The position numbers and the translations under genes are program-made. Below the pieces are notes generated by a model that worked only from the letters and a program-made list of their open reading frames with translations, was not told where the DNA came from and searched no databases. DNA of 64,000 nt, taken from the NCBI GenBank assembly GCA_022822005.1, contig JAJECO010000042.1:36076-100075 (forward strand), read 5' to 3'. Origin of the DNA: Candidatus Poribacteria bacterium (GTDB taxonomy: Bacteria > Poribacteria > WGA-4E > PCPOR2b). Position 1 is the first letter of the stretch; each line of letters opens with the position of its first letter. Positions 34,676 to 42,975 of this stretch are shown here, piece after piece.

Positions 34676-35581
34676 TCAACTGAGTCGTTTCAGATATTGT
34701 CCTACAATGTCTATCCCCACAAGATCACTATATGCCGTCTGGATGTGACCGGTAACCGGTCCCGGCACAGCGCCGTCACCGATGGTTGAACCGTTGACAG
34801 AGGACACAGTGCAGAGGCAAAAGCTGGTCGAGGTTACAAAAGCCTCGTCCGCTGTGTAGACATCATAGAGATCGATATCTGCCTCTTGCACCTCGATGTT
34901 CAGACCTTGGGCGAGTTCAATGACAGTCTCACGGCTGATGCCTGCTAAGACGTACTGCTCTTTTGGTGTAACAACCACCCCGTTTCTGACAATGAAGAAG
35001 TTGCTTCCGAGTCCCTCGGCTATATTACCGTTGATGTCCAACAAGATAGAGAAAGCGTCCGGATTCTGCGCCTTTACTTCCTGATCTGCAAGTAAAAGGT
35101 TGATGTAATTGTGCACCTTGACTCTCGGACTCATACACTCAGGTGGCGTTCGTCTTATTGAGGGGATGACGACGCTCAGACCATCACGGTAATACCGTGC
35201 CCTCGCAGCGAACGGTAAAGGATTGCACTCAATGATTACCGTTGGTTTATGTTTGCCGTCTCCTGCTGGAACCCCCCTGCTAATTCTCTGTATTACCCAA
35301 TAATCATCGTCTGGTCCTAACAGGGGCTGATTTGCCGCTAACACCTGCATGGTCAGATCTGCCATCTGATTCTTCGGAATCCCCGGATCCAAGCGCATAT
35401 ATTTTAGCGAATCATACAACCGATCTAAGTGTTCTTGCAGTTTGAATATTACCCCGCCGAAAGTGCGAGTTGCATCGAAGACTGCATCCCCGGTCACAAA
35501 TCCTTGGTCCCGGAAGGATACCTTTCCCTCGCTCTCTGGGACTATCTCTCCATTGATATATACCATACGTTCTTGAGCCAT
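34676..35581 (-). CDS. Class IV (BCAT/D-amino acid/ADCL-type) PLP aminotransferase
   Basis: A 301-residue fold-type IV PLP enzyme. MVYINGEIVPESEGKVSFRDQGFVTGDAVFDATRTF is the typical N-terminal domain. Lys155 (RVKVHNYI) is the expected Schiff-base lysine, LLDINGNIAEGLGSNFFIV is the PLP phosphate region, and SRETVIELAQ and TSTSFCLCTVSSVNG follow as in branched-chain aminotransferases. Sequence alone does not separate IlvE from D-amino acid aminotransferase or ADC lyase. GAAAGGAGCAGG precedes the ATG. The neighbouring genes are unrelated. Confidence 0.88.
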   Translation of the reverse strand: MAQERMVYINGEIVPESEGKVSFRDQGFVTGDAVFDATRTFGGVIFKLQEHLDRLYDSLKYMRLDPGIPKNQMADLTMQVLAANQPLLGPDDDYWVIQRISRGVPAGDGKHKPTVIIECNPLPFAARARYYRDGLSVVIPSIRRTPPECMSPRVKVHNYINLLLADQEVKAQNPDAFSILLDINGNIAEGLGSNFFIVRNGVVVTPKEQYVLAGISRETVIELAQGLNIEVQEADIDLYDVYTADEAFVTSTSFCLCTVSSVNGSTIGDGAVPGPVTGHIQTAYSDLVGIDIVGQYLKRLS

Positions 35582-35615
35582 GCTGTTTACCTGCTCCTTT
35601 CAAGTTGCTGGGGCG

Positions 35616-35775
35616 TGTTGACATTTTGATTTTGCTACTGCGAGAAACGCTAAATCAATGGAAAAGCGTCCGGAAACCGAGTTTTTTCTTCAAAACTCGG
35701 TTTCTTTTCTCGGATTTCCCGGTCAGCGAACCGATTTATGCCGCTCTGTTATCTGGCTATGCTGAAATGTCAACA
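35616..35775. mobile_element. MITE-like element with 11-bp terminal inverted repeats
   Basis: TGTTGACATTT (35616-35626) is the exact inverse of AAATGTCAACA (35765-35775). The 160 bp between carry no gene but hold a 13-bp hairpin (35673-35704). The left flank (AAGTTGCTGGGGCG) recurs at 59634, and a related element lies at 51226-51422. It is probably a non-autonomous transposon remnant, though no target-site duplication is clear. Confidence 0.5.
35673..35704 (+). terminator. Rho-independent-type terminator inside the MITE-like element
   Basis: A 13-bp perfect stem (GAAACCGAGTTTT with AAAACTCGGTTTC) and a 6-nt loop, followed on the plus strand by CTTTTCT. It may act in either direction between the two minus-strand genes. 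Confidence 0.5.
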
Positions 35776-35938
35776 GAACCTAGGAACTCTCCGAAAAGTT
35801 CGCTGCCCTGCTGTGGAAACTTCTAAATCTCAACAAATATGTGCTAAAAGGCTTGATAGCGGGAATATTTACTCGGAAGGTTATGATATCGATTGACTGT
35901 GGTTTTCAGCTTAGAATGCACACATTTCTCACACTCTA

Positions 35939-36904
35939 TCAGGACGTCCAGTCAAATATCACACCCAGTAGAGCCTCTGGCCTGTTCTTCATCGTCTCAT
36001 AGATACGCGGTGCTTCTGTTATCGGAAGCCGATGCGTCACCAGCGGTGCGATTCGGATGGTATCCAACCTGACAAAATGTAAAAGAATCTGTAGGTCTTT
36101 GAGTGTGAAGTGAGATGAGGATTCAATTGAAGCCCTTTTGGAGTGAAGCATGCTTTGATGAAACTTCGTCTCGCCCCGACCAGCTAGCGCACCAATGGCT
36201 CCATATAGGGCAAGCAGGTCATTCCTATAAATATCCTCAAATAACGTTGGTGCCCCACAGGCATCAACGATGCGGTCATAGGGAGCTCCGTGCTTCAGTG
36301 CCCTGTCTTCAGATGGCTCTGAGACGTCTATTACCCGGTGTGCGCCAAGTGTCTTGGCAATCGCAAGCCGCCGAGGATTGACATCTGTCACGGTCACATA
36401 AGCGCCGAGAGCGCGCGAAGCCTGCGCCACAGATTGACCAATAAGCCCCAAGCCTGCCACCCACACATTATGGGCGGGTCCAACACGGATGCGCCTGGAG
36501 TGCCGCATCCCTACACCGGCTACGCCAAAGAGGGCGCAGAATTCACGCTCGACATCGTCGGGAAGTTTGATGCAGAGTCGAGCTCTTTCGTTGGTGGTTT
36601 CAACGTTTACCAAATGCCATCCTCGGTGGCCTCCGTGAACGCCGAGAAAGATGACATCACCTACCGACAACGCTTCGACCTGATTCCCTACACCGTCGAC
36701 AACGCCGACGTGCTGATAGCCAGCACGAACGGGATAATTTGTTCCGCCGAAGTCATTCATCAGAGCATGCCGCTCGGTACCATTGGTCACGCCTGAATAG
36801 AGGGTGCGAATCCGTATTTCTGTTGGGGCTGGGGCTGGTGGCGGTCCCAGATCAAAAAATGCCATTTCACCCTGTGCCGGAAACTCTATGCCAATATTCT
36901 GCAT
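35939..36904 (-). CDS. Medium-chain dehydrogenase/reductase (zinc-type alcohol dehydrogenase-like)
   Basis: A 321-residue MDR-superfamily oxidoreductase. The GroES-like N-domain (YSGVTNGTERHAL, AGYQHVGVVDGVG) lacks the catalytic Cys of true zinc alcohol dehydrogenases; the SGVTNGTE pattern resembles BchC-like and related MDR proteins. The nucleotide-binding domain has VAGLGLIGQSVAQ (GxGxxG, about 165-177) and VTDVNPRRLAIAKTLGA, whose Asp suggests NAD(H). Substrate unknown. It may share an operon with the SDR gene upstream (37103), 198 bp away. Confidence 0.82.
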   Translation of the reverse strand: MQNIGIEFPAQGEMAFFDLGPPPAPAPTEIRIRTLYSGVTNGTERHALMNDFGGTNYPVRAGYQHVGVVDGVGNQVEALSVGDVIFLGVHGGHRGWHLVNVETTNERARLCIKLPDDVEREFCALFGVAGVGMRHSRRIRVGPAHNVWVAGLGLIGQSVAQASRALGAYVTVTDVNPRRLAIAKTLGAHRVIDVSEPSEDRALKHGAPYDRIVDACGAPTLFEDIYRNDLLALYGAIGALAGRGETKFHQSMLHSKRASIESSSHFTLKDLQILLHFVRLDTIRIAPLVTHRLPITEAPRIYETMKNRPEALLGVIFDWTS

Positions 36905-37102
36905 CGCTTCAACCTCTTGATTGAACCGTGTCAGTTACCTCGCCCTAAAGGCTGGGGTTTCCACTGCTAAGAATTTGGTGAAGGTTTGAAACTTTCGCGG
37001 GGTTGGATGCACTTTCCTTTTGAGGATAGCTCGGCATTCAACCGTAAGAGTTATTCCTCTGAAAATTTTGCGCGTTGCCTCCTCCTTGTCCGGCGGCAAT
37101 TT

Positions 37103-37894
37103 CTATCGCTCTGGGAGCAGCGCCGTTAATCCGCCATCAATGACGAAATTGGCACCGGTGATATTGCTCGCTCTCTCGCTGCACAAAAACAGTGCCAGTT
37201 CCGCTATTTCACCCGGTGATGTAAAACGTTGGGTTGGGTATTGTGAACGCCAGACCTCCCATTGTTCGTCTTTAGTACGGCTAAATAGCTGCGCCGCTTG
37301 GTCAACCGCGGCCTCCAATAGTGGTGTCTCGACTGAGCCGGGTGAAATAGCATTGGCGCGGATGCCGTATTTTGCTAAATCGATCGCTTCACTCCGGGTG
37401 AGCGACAGCAGTCCGGCTTTGGTCACTGAATAGACCATCGCATCTTCCTGATTCGCCAAGCCTGACACCGAAGCAATATTGAGGATAGCACCGCCCTGTT
37501 TTTTGATATGTGGCACCGAATACTTTGCCATCAGAAAAGCGGAGGTGAGATTGATGGCGATCGTAGTATCCCACATTGATAGCGAGAGTTCTTCGACATC
37601 TCCCGGACAATCGACAATGCCGACAGTATTGATCAGGCAGTCAATTGTCCCGAAAGTTTGGACAACCGTGTCGCAGAAACTACGCACCGGGACTTCGTCT
37701 GCGACATCAATAGTGCCGTTGTAGACGGTTGCCCCTGCTTGTCGGCATCTCTCGGCGACGCGTAAGAGTTCGTCGTGACGGATATCGCAAAGGGCTAACG
37801 TCGCCCCAGCGTCTGCGAACTTTTCAGCGATTACCTCCCCGATACCACCGCACGCCCCAGTGATGATGACTACCTTGTTTTTGTAGTTTTCCAA
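37103..37894 (-). CDS. Short-chain dehydrogenase/reductase (SDR)
   Basis: A 263-residue classical SDR. Cofactor motif TGACGGIG (12-19), an Asp after the second strand (ALCDIRHDE) that favours NAD(H), and the catalytic Ser-Tyr-Lys in NIASVSG and MVYSVTKAG. The C-terminal FLCSERASNITGANFVIDGGLTAL is the common SDR ending. The start is a TTG at 37894 with an ACGGAG site. It is one of several sugar or hydroxy-acid oxidoreductases in the region. Substrate not deducible. Confidence 0.88.
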   Translation of the reverse strand: MENYKNKVVIITGACGGIGEVIAEKFADAGATLALCDIRHDELLRVAERCRQAGATVYNGTIDVADEVPVRSFCDTVVQTFGTIDCLINTVGIVDCPGDVEELSLSMWDTTIAINLTSAFLMAKYSVPHIKKQGGAILNIASVSGLANQEDAMVYSVTKAGLLSLTRSEAIDLAKYGIRANAISPGSVETPLLEAAVDQAAQLFSRTKDEQWEVWRSQYPTQRFTSPGEIAELALFLCSERASNITGANFVIDGGLTALLPER

Positions 37895-37915
37895 TCGTTT
37901 TGCTCCGTTGCATAC

Positions 37916-38392
37916 TTAGCTGTCCGCTTCATCGAAGTTCCTGTGCCAATAAATGGCTTCAATAGCACGATACTTCCCCTCTGTTTCAAAATTCATGTTG
38001 TGAACCTTGGGTACGCGCTGATCTGTCCGGTTGCTAATTGCTTCCGAGTCACCGATGTAAAATCCTACATGCCTACGAACACTGCCATCAGGAAATTCGG
38101 TCGGTTCCCAGACAAGGACACTGCCAACTTTCGGTTCTTCGATCTTTTTCCAACCAGACCGCTGGAGATTTACTTCCAGTCCTCTGACAGTTGTGTGTAA
38201 GTCGTCTATTAGTTTACAGTGGAAAAGCACCGATGATGCGAAATAGGCACAAGAAAGTATGCCGTCCCGTAGAATATCGGTCTCTTCCCCGTCAACGGAA
38301 GCATATAGATTTCGGAATAGATCCGAGCCAACGCTACCATGAACCATCAGCATATAGTTCTTAAAGCGGCTTAACTGAACTTTTTGCGCCAA
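37916..38392 (-). CDS. NlpC/P60-like (papain-fold) cysteine hydrolase candidate
   Basis: A 158-residue protein. The SCAYFASSVL segment (about residues 48-57) resembles the active-site Cys helix of NlpC/P60 and related amidase folds, GSVLVWEP precedes it in the usual strand order, and RRHVGFYIGDSEAISN (about 113-128) supplies a His in an HVGFYIG context. This arrangement fits a circularly ordinary C...H papain-like fold, but identity to known families is too low to name a substrate; no signal peptide is visible. The start is TTG at 38392 after GGAGGAG. It lies 21 bp upstream of the SDR gene on the same strand. Confidence 0.6.
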   Translation of the reverse strand: MAQKVQLSRFKNYMLMVHGSVGSDLFRNLYASVDGEETDILRDGILSCAYFASSVLFHCKLIDDLHTTVRGLEVNLQRSGWKKIEEPKVGSVLVWEPTEFPDGSVRRHVGFYIGDSEAISNRTDQRVPKVHNMNFETEGKYRAIEAIYWHRNFDEADS

Positions 38393-38481
38393 AATACTCC
38401 TCCGAATTAAAGACTCACATGATCTCTTATTATGTGATCAGAGATTCACCAGGGGAGTCCTCACACGCCCTTTCTCTCCCT

Positions 38482-39099
38482 TTACCATGACTTATACCCG
38501 CCAAATAAAGCGCGACCCTCTGTCTGCCAAAAACATTCCACATCAATAAACCCGATGTTTTCAAGCCAAACAACCTGATCCTCAACCGTGCCAAAAGGAT
38601 CGTGGTTGTCGCGTATGGGGTCATCCGGTTTTCGGACTAGGTCGTGGTTGACAAAGCAGCCGCCCGGTTTCAGCAATTGAAAGATTTCTTTGTATAGTGC
38701 CTGCTTACGGTCGTCAACAACATGGTGAATAGCTCGCGACGAGACCACCGCATCAAACTGTCGGTTCGCTGGCAGGGTCGCCAACCAATTTGGAGAATCA
38801 AAACTCGCTACAATGAAAGAAAGTTGATTCTCCAAATCCGCGAGTCGTGCTTTTCCATGCTTTAGCATCTCTGCTGAACCGTCAAGACACACCACCTGTG
38901 CATTCGGATAGGCGGTAAAAATCTCGCGTGTTACGATTCCGTATCCCGCACCAAGATCCAACACTTCAATGGATTCTTCAGCACTGCGTTGAATCAGACC
39001 TACGAGCGCGGTAATCTGTTCCGCCCGTTCCGGGTCTGTTTTGTCACCATCTTCTATCCACTTGCTAACATATTCGGCCGAATCCCATTCGTGTGGCAT
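38482..39099 (-). CDS. Class I SAM-dependent methyltransferase
   Basis: A 205-residue Rossmann-fold methyltransferase. Motif I is VLDLGAGYGIVTRE (about 45-58), followed by VVCLDGSAEML (acidic residue binding the SAM ribose), FDAVVSSRAIHHVVDD and LLKPGGCFVNHDLV. The substrate is unknown. Good GAGGAGA ribosome site before the ATG at 39099. It sits between the serine hydrolase and the papain-like gene without clear linkage. Confidence 0.88.
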   Translation of the reverse strand: MPHEWDSAEYVSKWIEDGDKTDPERAEQITALVGLIQRSAEESIEVLDLGAGYGIVTREIFTAYPNAQVVCLDGSAEMLKHGKARLADLENQLSFIVASFDSPNWLATLPANRQFDAVVSSRAIHHVVDDRKQALYKEIFQLLKPGGCFVNHDLVRKPDDPIRDNHDPFGTVEDQVVWLENIGFIDVECFWQTEGRALFGGYKSW

Positions 39100-39161
39100 T
39101 GCGTGTCTCCTCTCAATCAGGACTGGCTAGATTAACGGATTACCTCGCCGAGCTTGATTCC

Positions 39162-40250
39162 TTAGCGAATCGCTGCCAGTACGTGCTTCATCAATTGGTC
39201 GATATTATCCGATTCTATCCACCGTATCACAACCACTAAGTCGTTTTCCGGCTCTATCCAAATCATGTTCCGTCCAGCCCCTAGCGCACAGAAAGTGGTT
39301 TCTGGTGCGCTTGGGAACAGTTGTCTATCCGTGTTGAGCCACCACATATAGCCATAATCTGGTTCAACCGGACACGGCGTAGTTGCTAAATCTATCCACC
39401 GCTCAGAAAGTATCTGCCGTTCACCCCAGTGCCCCTGTCGCAGAAATAGATAACCGAACCGCGCATGATCCCTGGTGCTAATCCAGAGTCCACCACCCCA
39501 ATGCCCGCCACCACTGACCGACTGCATCTTCAGTCCATCAATTATCACCCACGAATTTCGATAGCCGTGCCATCGCCAACTATTGGAAGCACCAATAGGG
39601 TCCATCACGTTATCTTTTAGCACCTGCGGCAGCGGTTTATGCCAAACACGTAACAGAGAAAGCGCGAGCCGATTAACGCGGACATCATTGTAAGCAAAGA
39701 CGCTACCGGGTACTTGCAGTGCGGGATCGGGACCTTCTCCACCCTGACTGTCAGCATAGTGGGGTTTGTCCCAAAGCGTTCCCTCCCACTCGCTCGTTTG
39801 TTGAAGCAGATGGTGCCAAGTAATTTGGACGTTATGTGGTGAATCGAATCCACCGTCCTCCACATAGTCGCAGACAGGTTGATGTACGTCTCGAATTAGG
39901 CCACGGTCTAGCGCCAGTCCCGCTGTCGTGGATAGATAACTCTTGGTAATACTAAACGTCATATCGGCGCGCTGCGTCTCACCCCACTCGGCGATAATAT
40001 AGCCGTGTCGCAAGATAAGCCCGTTGAGTGCGGCGCGATCTTTTATCGATCCGATGACCTCGGGGTAGGATTCGTCCTTTTCGGTCTGGGTGTAGTGCAG
40101 CCGCATTTTGCGGGGCCATGCGGTTTCGACTGTCTGGGCGTAGTGGATTGCCTCGTTGAGAGCGTCAGCGTCAATACCGACATCCTCCGGTTTTCTGCGC
40201 TCCCAATCGTCGCCTCGTTCCGGATAGTATACATTTTGTGCAGATTGCAT
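39162..40250 (-). CDS. Serine hydrolase of the beta-lactamase/class C family
   Basis: A 362-residue protein of the AmpC/DD-peptidase/esterase superfamily. The SxxK nucleophile is Ser100-x-x-Lys103 (TFSITKSYL), the YxN motif is Tyr187-Asn-Asp (FAYND), and ALGAGRNMIWIEPENDLVVVI near the C-terminus stands in for the KTG/HxG strand. No signal peptide is seen, so it is probably cytoplasmic and an esterase or amidohydrolase rather than a resistance enzyme. GGAGGTCTTAA precedes the ATG. It is 14 bp downstream of the glycoside-hydrolase-like gene, implying cotranscription. Confidence 0.85.
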   Translation of the reverse strand: MQSAQNVYYPERGDDWERRKPEDVGIDADALNEAIHYAQTVETAWPRKMRLHYTQTEKDESYPEVIGSIKDRAALNGLILRHGYIIAEWGETQRADMTFSITKSYLSTTAGLALDRGLIRDVHQPVCDYVEDGGFDSPHNVQITWHHLLQQTSEWEGTLWDKPHYADSQGGEGPDPALQVPGSVFAYNDVRVNRLALSLLRVWHKPLPQVLKDNVMDPIGASNSWRWHGYRNSWVIIDGLKMQSVSGGGHWGGGLWISTRDHARFGYLFLRQGHWGERQILSERWIDLATTPCPVEPDYGYMWWLNTDRQLFPSAPETTFCALGAGRNMIWIEPENDLVVVIRWIESDNIDQLMKHVLAAIR

Positions 40251-40264
40251 TTAAGACCTCCAAT

Positions 40265-42559
40265 TTAATCTTGGTACTCTACGAGAAGTACTTCGTGGAG
40301 ATTTACCGCCGGGACCACTACCATTGCAGCAGCGTTTTCCGATACCTCTAGATTTATCTCCTGTAGGGGTAGGCGTGCCGATTTCACCGCAACGTTATTG
40401 AAATGGATTCGAATATTGTGGATGGGATTTACTTCACGGAGCGACAAGAAAGTGGTCATCTCCGCATCGTGTTTCTCACGATTGGTAATGCGCCAAGGTA
40501 GTAGCGGGGTCGGATTATTGAGCAGATGAATCATCAGCTCATTGGTTCCTCGGTGGGCTGCGGTGACCTCAATAGCTTCCGGCATCTCAAACTGAATAGG
40601 TGGGGCTGTCCGCTGCACCAAGTTAGTGATGAGCTGTTTCAGTGGTGGATAAGGGTTGTTCATGTAGGCACCGCCGACGTCGCCGCAGATATAGATCGCC
40701 GTACCCTTCCCAAAACGGTGCATCGTAATGGCGGGTTCGGACGAATCATAGTCCATTCTTGGATCGAAATCCTTCAGCAGACGTTCCCCTTCCAAGCAGC
40801 TGCGCGTACAAAGCACATTGATCTCAGTGCTTGGCAGGACAGATACCGCCGATTCCTGACCGTAGAAACAGACGACATAGCCTAGTTCGCGTAATAACTC
40901 CGCATCGTGCGGAACGTATATGATGCTGTGATCGTTTGTGCCTCCACGTGATCCTCGGTACTCCACTCCGAAGACGTCAGAAAGGGCAAATTTACCCCGC
41001 TCGCGTCCAAGTTCGTCAAGCAGAGAGGTTTCATGGGTAGCGATGAGCGTACCACCTGCATCCACAAATCTCCTGATAGCCTCGCACTGCTCGTCGGACA
41101 GACAGGCACTGTTTGAAAGAAAAAGCAAACGATATTGTGATAACGTCTCATCGTTCAAACGCTCGTCCAAAATGAAGTCGAACAACAGATGTGATCGATT
41201 CAATATTTCGTAGGCACCATAGGCGTCTTTCTGCCCAATCTCGTGGAAATAGGTCTGTCCTGTGTTCTTGGGAATCTCTGACGGACGAAAATCCCGGTTC
41301 TGCTGTGAGTAGTGGAGTGCCACGTATTTGACTGTATCACCTTTGATGTAGTCAACCCGTTTCTTAAATTCGTTGAAGACAGACTTGACCGTGTCCTTAT
41401 GTAGAATTGTTGGTCCGTCGAAAGGATTTCCGCATGGCGCACCGCCGTTCGCGATAGCGGCAAGCCCAGCGATTGCAGGTGAAAACATTTCAGGATAAGG
41501 CGCCCCTCCAAATCCCTGCAGTGATTGCGTGACGTTGCGGAAGAGACCGAAGGGTGTGCCAGTTGCCCGTAGTACCTTCCCTGTAAAGTTGGGCTCTCGC
41601 AGGGATCGAAATGTCTCCACGAAAAAATAGCCACCAACGTCTTCAAGATGAAATGGGTTGAGCGGGTGCCCGTCTGTCCAATCGGCGGTTGGTCGAATAT
41701 ATGAATTCATGTCGAGAATGACATCGGGATACTTTGACCTGATTCGCCGGAAAAGATGATGCATAAAATCCTTCATCTTCTCGTAGCGCCAGTTGATGAA
41801 GTGTCGGAAGTCCAAGGAACCGAAGTCGACCTTCCGGGGGATCTCTCGCCCTGTTTCTTCCCAGAACAGTTTTTCGCAGTATTCACAACAGCAGGAGGGA
41901 TAAAAAGGACGTTCCTCGTGAGATCCATAATTGGTGTCGTCAAAATAGAAACCATCGAGATCAAGATTGTCCAACCATTCAATGAGATATTCCGGTAGCC
42001 AGTCCCGGTAGGGCGAGTTAAAGCAGAACCAGCCGAGATTTTCAATTTCAGGTTCCGATTTATCGGGATGCTCGCCTGCTCTCGGAGCGGAGGAACGGCA
42101 TCTATCGTCGTCCAAAAACTGCATCAACCACTCCGGATGGAGTGGTTTGAGAGGCTTGGTATATATGACAGGATAATAGCTGAGGATGAGAATGCCCCGT
42201 TGGTGTGCTAATTCCAGAAATTTCGGCAGGCGGTCATTGTCGACATTGGCGTGCGGGGGAATCATCTTTGAGCGAAAGCGCGGGGTGCCCCTGTTAATCT
42301 CTCCATCGACTACCTGTACTTCGACTCCCACTTCATCAATAAAATCCACCCATTCTTCTACAGACAGACCGACATACGATTCTCCCGGTTGCACACAACT
42401 TGGGTAGCACTCTATGCGGCACACACGTTTTTCATAGGGCTTTTCTGCAAGCCTTTGGGCGGTAGAACCAATCCGATTCACCTTTGGTCGCGTATCCTCT
42501 GCTTTCACGGTCTGTTCCTTCCAATTTTCGACCCAACATAGGCTAGATGCTAATCGCAT
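40265..42559 (-). CDS. Glycoside hydrolase-like protein with beta-galactosidase trimerisation-type domain
   Basis: A 764-residue protein with a TIM-barrel-like N-terminal half similar to hypothetical glycosyl hydrolase family 6: VDGEINRGTPRF, HQRGILILSYYPV and LDGFYFDDTNYG (the DD pair is a likely catalytic site), followed by a Cys-rich CCCEYC. Residues about 470-600 (YRLLFLSNSACLSDEQCEAIRRFVDAGGTLIATHETSL) form a glutaminase-like fold of the beta-galactosidase trimerisation type. It probably acts on a plant or algal glycan; substrate unknown. Its start is ambiguous: the ATG at 42559 overlaps the stop of the upstream gene (TAATG), but a GTG at 42508 has a better ribosome site. Confidence 0.75.
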   Translation of the reverse strand: MRLASSLCWVENWKEQTVKAEDTRPKVNRIGSTAQRLAEKPYEKRVCRIECYPSCVQPGESYVGLSVEEWVDFIDEVGVEVQVVDGEINRGTPRFRSKMIPPHANVDNDRLPKFLELAHQRGILILSYYPVIYTKPLKPLHPEWLMQFLDDDRCRSSAPRAGEHPDKSEPEIENLGWFCFNSPYRDWLPEYLIEWLDNLDLDGFYFDDTNYGSHEERPFYPSCCCEYCEKLFWEETGREIPRKVDFGSLDFRHFINWRYEKMKDFMHHLFRRIRSKYPDVILDMNSYIRPTADWTDGHPLNPFHLEDVGGYFFVETFRSLREPNFTGKVLRATGTPFGLFRNVTQSLQGFGGAPYPEMFSPAIAGLAAIANGGAPCGNPFDGPTILHKDTVKSVFNEFKKRVDYIKGDTVKYVALHYSQQNRDFRPSEIPKNTGQTYFHEIGQKDAYGAYEILNRSHLLFDFILDERLNDETLSQYRLLFLSNSACLSDEQCEAIRRFVDAGGTLIATHETSLLDELGRERGKFALSDVFGVEYRGSRGGTNDHSIIYVPHDAELLRELGYVVCFYGQESAVSVLPSTEINVLCTRSCLEGERLLKDFDPRMDYDSSEPAITMHRFGKGTAIYICGDVGGAYMNNPYPPLKQLITNLVQRTAPPIQFEMPEAIEVTAAHRGTNELMIHLLNNPTPLLPWRITNREKHDAEMTTFLSLREVNPIHNIRIHFNNVAVKSARLPLQEINLEVSENAAAMVVVPAVNLHEVLLVEYQD
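42055..42066. repeat. Dispersed palindrome inside a coding sequence
   Basis: CCGATTTATCGG, the core of the copies at 19009 and 24031, lies within the glycoside-hydrolase-like gene, where it encodes part of HPDKSEPE. Confidence 0.55.
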
Positions 42560-42972
42560 TAACCGCCCATGCTCGCTTTGGATAAAATTGTGCTCTCAAT
42601 AGCGTTCAGAAAGTTAATGACTTCACTGGTTGCTGGCTGTGTCTTCTGAAATTTGGATTGATACTCTCTGAGGATATGGTTCAGTTGTATCAAATCCGTC
42701 CGATGCGCTGCGGTCGCTTCTCTGACACGATTAAACTGGAAACGGATTTCTTCGGCGGGAATGCCATCCGGTTTTCGCAGCCAATTACCGTCCGGAGTTT
42801 GTGTTAGCAGGTGCGCCTCAACAGCGTTCAAGGCACGTTCTGCCATCCAATGTCGCGCCCCTTCAGGGCCGCCCAACCTTTGATAAAGCAAAATGCTGGC
42901 CGCAGCAACGATTATTGCGATAACGAGCCCGGTCGTTACTATGCGCCGATAACAGCCCTTCCTCTGCGCCAT
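42559..42972 (-). CDS. Small membrane-anchored protein of unknown function
   Basis: A 137-residue protein with one N-terminal transmembrane segment (IVTTGLVIAIIVAAASILLYQ, about 11-31) and a helical, hydrophilic C-terminal region (residues 40-135). No family recognised. Its stop overlaps the next start by one base (TAATG), implying translational coupling with the glycoside-hydrolase-like gene. It follows the amidohydrolase gene by 3 bp. Confidence 0.65.
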   Translation of the reverse strand: MAQRKGCYRRIVTTGLVIAIIVAAASILLYQRLGGPEGARHWMAERALNAVEAHLLTQTPDGNWLRKPDGIPAEEIRFQFNRVREATAAHRTDLIQLNHILREYQSKFQKTQPATSEVINFLNAIESTILSKASMGG

Positions 42973-42975
42973 ATA

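Noticed and set aside
35605..35826. Plus-strand frame through the MITE-like element
   Set aside because: It reads through the inverted repeats and hairpin and has no start signal; it is repeat translation.
39162..40250. Serine hydrolase as a beta-lactamase resistance gene
   Set aside because: It has SxxK and YxN but no signal peptide and no canonical KTG, so antibiotic resistance cannot be claimed.
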